DNA of 64,000 bases from NCBI RefSeq assembly GCF_018873765.1, contig NC_057925.1:32952646-33016645 (forward strand), read 5' to 3'. The position numbers and the translations under genes were made by a program. Positions 56,355 to 64,000 of the stretch are shown here, one piece after another. The number at the start of each line of letters is the position of its first letter. Position 1 is the stretch's first letter. This DNA is from Telopea speciosissima (Eukaryota > Streptophyta > Magnoliopsida > Proteales > Proteaceae). The notes under the pieces were generated by a model. The model was not told where the DNA came from, did not search any database, and worked only from the letters and a program-made list of their open reading frames with translations.

Positions 56355-57566
56355 GGATAAAAATCCTCTCCAATTCTTTAATCTGGTAATACCCGGCAAT
56401 ACCATTTTCCCTGTGCAACACGTGGCATAACAAGATCTTGTGGTGGAGATTAATTTACACCATTTCAGGAACCACAACCCGATTTGATAGCTGATTCCTC
56501 CCAACCCGACCCGATTACAATGTAAACCCAAAATCTGAGAAGGAAAAAAACGCAGAAAGGATAGGTTTTCAAATCGTTCCGATTTCTCTTTCTCGTTCAT
56601 CTTCTTCCTTTCCCACCATTGGGAAGCTGCAGGTTTGACACTAGACCTGAGAATGCAAACCCAAAATCTGAGAAGAAAAAAAAACGCAGAAAGGAGAGGC
56701 TTTCAAATCGTTCGGATTTCTCTTTCTCGTTCATCTTCCAGCCTTCCCACCATTGGAGAGCTGCAGGTTTGACACTAGACCTACTTTCTGCGTTTTTTAT
56801 TTTACATTTGAATACTTATTAGGCCTTCGTAAGCCCGAGTCAGAGAAAGAAAAAAACGCAAAAAGAAAGAGAGGCTTTCAAATCGCAGACCATCCTCTTA
56901 CAAAAAAAAGTTTTATTTTACATTTGAATACTAATTGTTTTGTCGAATAATTACCAAAAGATTACTGAATCCATTAAAAAAGGTTTAGAAAGAAAAGGCA
57001 GATCAGATCTAGATCGAAGAGATTGAAAATTCAAGAAGCAATCACATACTTCTGAATTCAAGGAAATAAAACATATGAATCTAAGGTGGGAAAAAGGAGG
57101 GATTTGGCAGAAAGAAAGAAAAAAACATGATCCTGAGAAGCTCAAGAGTAACTTAGGGGATTTGGAATATCACGGATGAAGAGTTATCCCCAAACCTCGC
57201 ACAAACCACATGACAGATCCCCAAACTGGATCTTGACGGTAAAATCGTTTCTTTCACTCCGAACCCAAAACAAATATCAGTGACAGAACCACCGGAGAAG
57301 ATAGCCGGCCTTCAGCCAAGAACAAATCGCAGATCAGAGAAGGGCGCATGAGAGCTCCGTGACTTGGTTGATTCAGTCTCTCCTCTTGGAGATACGAAAG
57401 AGGGGATGGGGCAGGTTCTTGTCGTACCCGATCAAAAAATGGGTTTTCATTTCAAATATGGGGCAACATTCTTACAACCGTTGGATTATAAAAATCCACG
57501 TGTCGTGCAGTGAAGGTGGTATTGCTAGGAATTGCCAGATTAAAGAATTGGAGAAGATTTTTATCC
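56355..57566. mobile_element. Mutator-like foldback element (non-autonomous), 1.2 kb
   Basis: Terminal inverted repeats of about 70 bp (GGATAAAAATC-TCTCCAATTC, ending CACGTGG) are flanked by a 9-bp duplication GTTTTACTA/GTTTTGCTA (56346-56354 and 57567-57575). A 9-bp duplication with long inverted repeats is typical of MULEs. Inside, a block of about 120-150 bp (CGTTCATCTTC, CTGCAGGTTTGACACTAGAC) is repeated three times. No transposase is seen. It is absent from units 1 and 2, so it inserted after triplication, about 250 bp upstream of the exon 1 ATG of copy 3. Confidence 0.88.
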
Positions 57567-57826
57567 GTTTTGCTAAGGCCTAAGGTATCACGGTGGAAGC
57601 CCATCGTTTTTTCCCGGCAACAGCGATCTCCAACACCTTGTCAAGTAATGATCGATGATTTTCTCTCTCCATTCCTCGCTTCTTTATCTCCACGGCATCT
57701 CACGCGAGTCATAGGTCAATAAAAGAAGCTAAAATCTCTGATTATCTAATCAAAACCCTTGTTACTTTGGTCTACGCAGTTCCCCTGCTAATGTGTCATT
57801 CAAGATCGTAGTGTTCTCTACGGAAA

Positions 57827-58172
57827 ATGTAGGACTTCACTGATAAAGTTCGCGTTTCGGAAGAATCTGTGGCTTTTGAAGAGAATATGGGGTACAAAAT
57901 CAATCAAAGAGTTCATTTTGTTGGTGATTCTCGGAGAATTGGTACTGTGAAGTATGTTGGACCTGTTGAAGGTTATCCGGGAATATGGGTTGGTGTTGAT
58001 TGGGACAATGGAGAAGGGAAACATGATGGTTCCATTAATGGAGTTCAGTACTTCAAGGCGAAAGGTGAAAAATCGGCTTCATTTGTCCGGCCTCAGAATT
58101 TAAGTGCTGGTATCACATTTTTGGAGGCACTTGAACTCCGATATCGAGGCAATTCCACCAAAGAAGAAGAAG
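57827..58172 (+). CDS. Tubulin-folding cofactor E exon 1, copy 3 (probable functional copy)
   Basis: The ATG used in copies 1 and 2 is here followed at once by TAG (57827-57832), so translation would start at the next in-frame ATG, 57887 (MGYKINQRVHFVGDSRR). That is close to where cofactor E proteins of other plants begin their CAP-Gly domain, so little is lost. The domain keeps GYPGIWVGVDWDNGEGKHDGS and FVRPQNLSAGITFLEALELR. The exon ends GAAG|GTATGAG, phase 1, which joins exactly to exon 2 at 60861. It is the closest copy to exon 2 and most like the family. Confidence 0.88.
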
Positions 58173-58836
58173 GTATGAGTAGTGTCATATTTTTCATTCT
58201 TTATTTATTTTTTCTGATTTAATTATTTGCGTTCTTATCATTTAATCTTTAATTGGGAGTTGGATAAAGAAAACTTCATAGTTGATTTGTAGTTTTCATT
58301 TTAGGTAGAGTATCTAGATATTTTGAGTATCCAAAGTAGGCAGATTGGAGTAAAATGTTGACTGAAAAAAGAGTATTTAAAATGCAATTGAAAATTATAT
58401 TGGATATCTGAGCAATGAAAATTTTTGATGGGGAAGTATGGATGATTATAATCATTGGATTGAATATTATAGCTGCAAAAATATTACCATAATACATAAA
58501 AATAAATCATCGTGAAAGACATACAATCGCTTTATCATCTCTAACACTCATAGAATACTAAATGACCCCATGTACAGCCTTTCTTAGAATTCAGTAGGAA
58601 ATAGCTAAGAATCTCAATCACAATTTCTCTACATTGCTGTTGATCTCTGTAATGTATTGGTGGACAAGAAGTTCTCAAAAACTTCCCGTCTAGCTCCTTT
58701 TGAATTCTCATGCAACATGCAAGTTGGAAAATAATACATGGAATGACCTGTAATTATTTTGTACAATCAATAAAGCAACAAAATATAAAAAAAGGGCCAT
58801 TACCCAGTGTTGGTCTCGTCAATGCGGGGTCCTGGG

Positions 58837-59877
58837 TGAAGCAGGTCCAAGCACTAGGAAGAAGAAGAAGCCATGATATGGCTACTGTTTTGTTTTTTCG
58901 GTGGAGCCTTTTCCTATAGTTTTTTTTTTAGTGTCTAAGTTATTAGGGGCAAATCAGTCTTTTCCCCCTTTTAATTCTTTTTAAGTTATTGCTTAGATTT
59001 CCTTCCCCTCCACGATTTTATTAGGGGGTTGATTTGTTTAAATTTGTTTTTGTACTCAGATTTGGAGTACAAGTCTGCTGTTTGTAATTGGGAATCAGAT
59101 TGGGAATTATCAATCCTAATTTGAATAGGATTTTGGGCTCAGCCTTGATTATAAATAAGCACCATCGTGGGAGGCTCCCCCACAGTTCAATATTCAAAAT
59201 TTCTGCTTCTTAGCTTTGCTACTCTTTGAGTGCTTGCATCCTCATGGATCTCAAGGTGGTACAGGGTGGGTGGACTCCTGCGACTTCTTGCATCGTGAAG
59301 ATCGGGAGGTTTCTTCAAGTTATCAAGCTACTGCCATTGTTCTCTGCAATCCAGTAAGTTTGAATCTGAAATTTGATTTCAAACCTTCTTCTTCTAATCT
59401 GTCTAGCCATTCTCCTTCATTAGACCTAATCCACACCCCCTCCATCCATCAAACCCTAACTTCCATTACACCTGCAACTCCTACCTTAATTAGGATTCCT
59501 CCATAACTTCAAATCTGTCCATCAGTTTCAAACCAAACTTCCAGCATACATCCCCCACACTTCTCCCTACACTTGATCCAAAACCCAGCATATAACTCCC
59601 ACTCTATCCCCTCCATTCCTTCACCCCATTAAAACCCAAAGCCAACAACACAATTCTGTCCAAAATTGTAGAATTTTAGAACCTTCCCAAATCCTATTAT
59701 TTGTATGCCATAAAAGCACCCTAGACCTGCACATTAAAACCCCATAAACCATTGCCATTGTCCAACCCTAACTCTAGTTTTGACCTAGATTTCTGAACCC
59801 TTACCCAATCGGCCAGCTCTTGTGTGATCCCATTACCTTGGCTCCTAGTGGGATTACCCCTACCTAGGACTACATTA
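58837..59877 (+). mobile_element. Solo LTR in intron 1 of the cofactor E gene
   Basis: It begins TGAAGCAGG and ends CTACATTA, and is flanked by CTGGG duplications (58832-58836 and 59878-59882). Units 1 and 2 show the uninterrupted site (CCTGGGAGGGG). A TATA-like TTATAAATAAGC lies at about 59150. It is related to 62134-63109 in inverted orientation. Confidence 0.88.
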
Positions 59878-60860
59878 CTGGGAGGGGTGAGTTTGGAGTC
59901 AGTCCTAACCTTTGGCATTTTTACACATAGTGGCTGTCCTCAAGATATGATAGTATAATATGTTAGAGTGTGAAGAGGGAAAAGAAAGAAACATGTGTCT
60001 TAAATTTATGCCATCGGCAAGTGGGTCTTTGAGTTGCCAGTCAATTGTCCATATTTATGGAGTGGCTGAGTTCATTGTAAAAACATGCATTATCATAAAT
60101 CCTCCTATGACTAGGACCAAAACTATAAATTAGACTTTCAAACTCCTAATGCTGCCGGGAAAAGACTTAAGATTTGTGTACCCTTTTAGGCTGAACTTTT
60201 AGGCTTTATAGTGGAGCTCATTATCATAGTTGTCACGGCATCTAGGCAATCCCAGGTGTTGGAGGAGGGAAAAATCAAGGTGACACCAACAAGGTGTCTA
60301 GGCGGCGCCTTGACAACTATGCTCATTACAACTCAAACCTATAAATAAAAATGCCCATAACCATTTAATACCTCTGTGGCTGCATCAGTCATATTGGTGC
60401 ACCTCTGGGTGGGGCTTTTTTTTTTGAGGAGTTTCCAAACTTGGCAGATAATGTTTGTGGAGAGCATTGGAGTGCTGATAAGGGAAGACTGAAAAAATCT
60501 TTCTTTTCTTTTCGCCACTACTAACTCATGACTGAAGAGAATAATTATTGTTTTTGTTTTTTGTTGTTGGTTAGATATTCTTTCTTTCAGAATAAAAAAA
60601 ATATAAAAAAAGGAATATAAAAAATGAAATTATTGGATCAGGAGCTAAGCAGTTTACTATGGTTTATTGGGTGGAGTTTGTATTAAGGATAATCACTTTT
60701 TTGATTTGGGTTGAAAATTTTATTTCTTCTGACCATATGTTTTTGTAACATCTGTTTGATATGAATAACAATCAACAAAAGCATAATGTATTTTTGAATA
60801 TTCGGTTTTATAATTATGTTGAGGGTGACATGTAATAATTTGCCCCTTCCTATTTTGCAG

Positions 60861-61031
60861 AAGAAATGTATGTTCTTTCAGCAAGAAATAGACGAGTAGC
60901 AATCCAACTTGTTGGTAAAAATAAAGTTCAGGATAAGCTAAGTCGATTTGAAGAGTTGGTAGGTGCATCTCTATCTTATTTAGGTGTTAGCTCAACTGTA
61001 CCCCCTGGTCAGATCAATGCTGTAGTGCCAA
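60861..61031 (+). CDS. Tubulin-folding cofactor E exon 2
   Basis: After a TTTTGCAG acceptor the exon reads EEMYVLSARNRRVAIQLVGK, KVQDKLSRFEELVGASLSYL and GVSSTVPPGQINAVVP, then a GTAAGT donor at 61032. It matches the segment that follows the CAP-Gly domain in plant cofactor E, before the leucine-rich repeats. It is single copy in the window. The leucine-rich repeat and ubiquitin-like exons are not found before 64000, so the gene continues beyond the window or is truncated. Confidence 0.88.
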
Positions 61032-62128
61032 GTAAGTCAGCTGCCTTTTCCTATTGTACTACGATAGTTTAGATCTTTCCCTGATTTAACACTTGCTTTG
61101 AACTTTAAATATGCTTTTGTTCATGGTAGTGCTTTTATTACAACAGAGGATGTAAACAATGATGTTAATCTTCCTCTTTTTTATTGGGGGCATAGTTATC
61201 TTTGACTAAAGCTTGAGAAGTTGAGAAAAGGATTGACTAGGGCTACATTTTTTGATACAATAAGTTGTTTTCATGTTTTGAAAAGAAAAAAAGAACCCTT
61301 TCTTGTAGAAAAAGTGCGTGGTAGCAAGCATGTTTTTAAAAATTTTGAAAATAAAAAAATCAGAGAAAAACAAATACTTTAAACAGAAAAATAAAGAGTT
61401 CTTGGAAACAGTTTTGTGCATCTTTTAGGCCATATGTGCATATAATCAGGGCATTTCTGTCATTTGCCTGTAGAGTCGACTCTGGAGAGAACCTCTCAGC
61501 TCTCTCATCAATGCCTCGCCACAGAGTTATAAGTATTCTCAGCCTTCTCTCTGCTTTCCTATCAAACTAGACTTTCATTAGGAGCTTAAGGATTCCATTA
61601 AATACTTGCCAGTTGGGGTACCTCCTGGTGGCTGAATTTCTGCCACTTAGGAATGGATTTGAGAGTAGAGGGGCAACTGGATTGCTCCAGAGCAGGCACA
61701 TTGAGTGTGGATTAGAATCACCCTCTCTCCCTCTCTCTAGTAAGAAAACGGTTTAAAAGCTAGTAACCCAGACAAGATTCCTATCTAATCTTCTTAAAAT
61801 TCATAAAAATTCAGGGTAAGCAGCTTCTAATTTTAACTATAATCTTTCATGTTAGAGGACCAACTCAAAAGTACTTGTTAACCTCTTGATGTATTACAGT
61901 TTTGTGAGTTCACTGATCTGCTTATTAAGACCCAACCATTATGCAAATCGATAACAAGCTTGTGAAAGAATACTTTAACATATGGTAATGGTACTAGTGA
62001 CCTGAGATTCATCTTATGGTCTTAATCATTCATCAACATACAAATTTTAAAAAATCCTCCCAAAATATCATGTTATCAAACAATGTTTTCTGATTTTCTA
62101 TTTACAAAAACACAATTTTGGTTATGAA
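61032..62128 (+). other. Presumed intron 2 of the cofactor E gene
   Basis: No coding sequence is recognised. It is AT-rich, with nothing notable except a short CTCTCTCCCTCTCTCT stretch near 61720. Confidence 0.55.
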
Positions 62129-62133
62129 CCATG

Positions 62134-63109
62134 TAATGTAGTCCTAGATAGGTAGGAGACCTACTAGGAGCCAAACAACAGGATCAAATAACAAAAGGGG
62201 CTGCTGGTTCGAATGGACAGCACTAGGATTTAGGTCAATTCCTAGAGTTTAGGGTGGTGGGGGTTTGATGAAACTTGGATCGAGTGTCAATAATGATGTA
62301 AGGGATGTATGCTGAAAGTTTGGTTTAAAACTAATGGACAGATTTGAAGTTATGGAGGAATCCTAGTTAGGGTAGGAGTGAGAAGAAGAAGGTTTAAACA
62401 AAGTTCAGATTCAAACTTACTGGATTTGAAGAGATCTTCAATGGCAGCAGCTTTGAAGATGAACAATGGGGTCTCCCGATCTATAAGATGCAAGGAGATA
62501 AGTAGCAGCCCTCCCGATCTTCACGATGCAAGGAGTCGATTGGAGATCCACCAATCCCTTCACCTTGATATTACTCACAAGGCACACTCACGATGGAGCA
62601 AAGGCAGCAACAAAGGCAGCAAGCATAAAGCTGAGTTTTTATTAATCAAAATTCGTATCTAATGCTGGCCTCCCTTACAAACTTATATAGAAGACTCAAA
62701 AATAGACTTATACACTAAAAATGAATGGCCTAACCCTATCCCTAACCTATTAGGTAACTTAAACTGACTAGGAAACTAGAATACTAAAGGAAATAGACTC
62801 AAAACATGGCTGGACTTATAGAGTCTTAATCCAACCCAACCTACATCACATGACCACTTAACTAAGTCACATGATCACTTAAATTGAACCAATTGGATGC
62901 AACCAATTTGAACCGGTTCAATTAAAAAACATAAAAATAAACTAAGTATTGGACTAATCTCGTATGCAACCTATATACCCATATTTTAGGCCCATAAAAG
63001 TGGCCTATTACATTAGAAACCCATGGGATCAAAGGCCCAACATGTATGTAACCCAACCCTAGACTTATTCCCAATGAAACAAGCCCTATTTGGTGACGAA
63101 TCTGCATCA
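62134..63109 (-). mobile_element. Solo LTR, relative of the 58837 LTR
   Basis: On the plus strand it begins TAATGTAGTCCTAG and ends TCTGCATCA, flanked by CCATG (62129-62133 and 63110-63114). Blocks CAGATTCAAACTTACTGGA, CTCCCGATCTTCACGATGCA and GGAATCCTA match the 58837 LTR in inverted orientation. A TATA-like box (minus strand CTATATAAG) lies near 62682-62690. Confidence 0.87.
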
Positions 63110-63123
63110 CCATGTTTGCTTAT

Positions 63124-63400
63124 TGTGATAGTTTCAGATCTAGACCAACCAGCAACAATGACTAGAAGAAGAAAAGAAGAGAGAACCGAGAGGGAGAAGA
63201 GAGAAAAGATAGCAAAACAGTCCTACCGATTGTGGACAATGACTTAACCCTCAATCGATTGTAGTAGTATGTATTTATAATTAAAATATGAAGAAATGAC
63301 AAGTATGCCCTCACTACTTATGTAACACATTCATAAGACACATAACACCCTAATAACAAGCGATATTCCAAGTATACTCCTGTGGTAGTAACTCTTAACA
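63124..63400 (-). repeat. Copia 3' LTR
   Basis: On the minus strand it begins TGTTAAGAGTTACTACC right after the polypurine tract TTGAGGGGGAG (63401-63411) and ends TATCACA. About 277 bp. The 5' LTR is not found in the window. Confidence 0.75.
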
Positions 63401-63740
63401 CTCCCCCTCAAGTTGAAGTATAAATATCACCATGTCCAGCTTGTAACATTCTTGAAGAAATACATTTTAAAAAAGAGGCTTTAATAAACAGATCACCAAG
63501 CTGTTGACCAGAGCTAAGAAACGGAGTGGAGATCACCTTCCTTATCACAACATTCTGTACATAATGACAATCAACTTCAATTTTCTTAGTCATTTCATAA
63601 AAAAACTGAATTACTGGCAAAAAAGACGGCAAACTGATTTTAACTATACATGTCAATAGGCTTATTAGTTGGAAAGCTAAGGTCTTGAAGAAAATATTTT
63701 AACCACATCAACTCAATTGCAGTATGACTGATGTATTTAG
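63401..63740 (-). pseudogene. Copia RNase H remnant
   Basis: Minus-strand frame 63408-63656 gives KIEVDCHYVQNVVIRKVIST and then PFLSSGQQLGDLFIKA, the C-terminal end of a Copia RNase H, with a stop just before the polypurine tract as expected. Upstream the frame is broken by stops and ends near 63740. It belongs to the adjacent 3' LTR; the rest of pol is absent. Confidence 0.8.
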
Positions 63741-63765
63741 GCTGTACTAAAAAAATACGGGCACA

Positions 63766-63821
63766 GGTGTAGGGATTCCCCTACACCAGCAGCACCGTAG
63801 GTGTAGGGATTACCCTACACC
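63766..63821. repeat. Two tandem 22-bp hairpins
   Basis: GGTGTAGGGATTCCCCTACA plus CC (63766-63787) and GGTGTAGGGATTACCCTACA plus CC (63800-63821) are each self-complementary with a tiny loop. Spacer AGCAGCACCGTA. Their role is unknown; similar palindromes can lie at the ends of small transposons. Confidence 0.7.
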
Positions 63822-63839
63822 AGCAGTAAAATTGTGGAC

Positions 63840-64000
63840 TGTTGATGACAGGTTTTATTTATTAGACTTTTATTTAGTTTCGTATTTGAGTTGTAATCGT
63901 AGTATTGTTAGTATCTTAATTAGACTTTAGTTTCTAATTTTTGTTCATCCATTAAGCTATATTTATGTAACAGCTCTTGAGAGCCAGCCACGATTGAATG
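63840..64000 (+). repeat. Possible start of another LTR, cut by the window edge
   Basis: TGTTGATGACAGG followed by an AT-rich stretch and TATATTTATGTAACAGCTC resembles an LTR with TATA box and transcript start. No partner can be seen. Confidence 0.25.

Larger units (their letters stand above)
54958..60522 (+). repeat. Tandem segment, unit 3 (5565 bp including two insertions)
   Basis: Without the foldback element at 56355-57566 and the solo LTR at 58837-59877, and their target duplications, it is about 3.3 kb, like units 1 and 2. It is the unit next to exon 2 of the gene. Confidence 0.92.

Overview
The window is nuclear DNA of a flowering plant, most likely a eudicot or magnoliid. The evidence is plant-type LTR retrotransposons with dual RNase H, LINEs, tRNA-derived SINEs, a plant 5S rRNA fragment, and two host genes recognisable as plant families. 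Most of the window is transposon-derived, and no complete intact host gene lies inside it.

Layout: (1) 600-12319 is a decayed full-length Ty3/Gypsy element of the Tat type on the minus strand. It has LTRs, a perfect GGGAG target-site duplication, broken gag-protease and pol frames, and an extra intron-containing gene on the opposite strand. (2) 12325-16640 holds no recognisable gene. (3) 16655-20577 is a nest of LINE 3' ends, a solo Tat LTR that splits one LINE RNase H, a 5S rRNA-like fragment and a SINE. (4) 20771-30241 (minus) is a five-exon cytochrome P450 resembling CYP714. Splice sites are mostly good, but exons 4 and 5 carry two frameshifts, a stop and a 10-bp duplication, so it is probably a recent pseudogene. 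Its introns are full of small foldback and dispersed repeats. (5) 30600-39000 is repeat-rich and includes a 2.3-kb non-autonomous LTR element (35616-37924).

(6) 39013-45760 is a young Tat-group element with near-identical LTRs outside a repeat array and a perfect AATTT duplication. Its pol has been removed by an in-frame deletion of about 3 kb, so gag-protease is fused to the last part of integrase. It sits inside a roughly 100-bp tandem repeat. (7) 48271-60522 is a tandem triplication of a 3.34-kb segment that carries the first coding exon (CAP-Gly domain) of a tubulin-folding cofactor E gene. The breakpoints share a 5-bp AACTC microhomology. Copy 1 is open, copy 2 has three stops, and copy 3 has lost the upstream ATG but is adjacent to the only exon 2 (60861-61031). 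Copy 3 also received a Mutator-like foldback element and a solo LTR. The rest of the gene would lie beyond 64000. (8) 61032-64000 is presumed intron, with another solo LTR, a Copia 3' end and short hairpins.

The observations that most deserve follow-up are the first-exon triplication, the gag-protease-only Tat derivative, the antisense gene in the Tat element, and the group of foldback elements with a similar centre.
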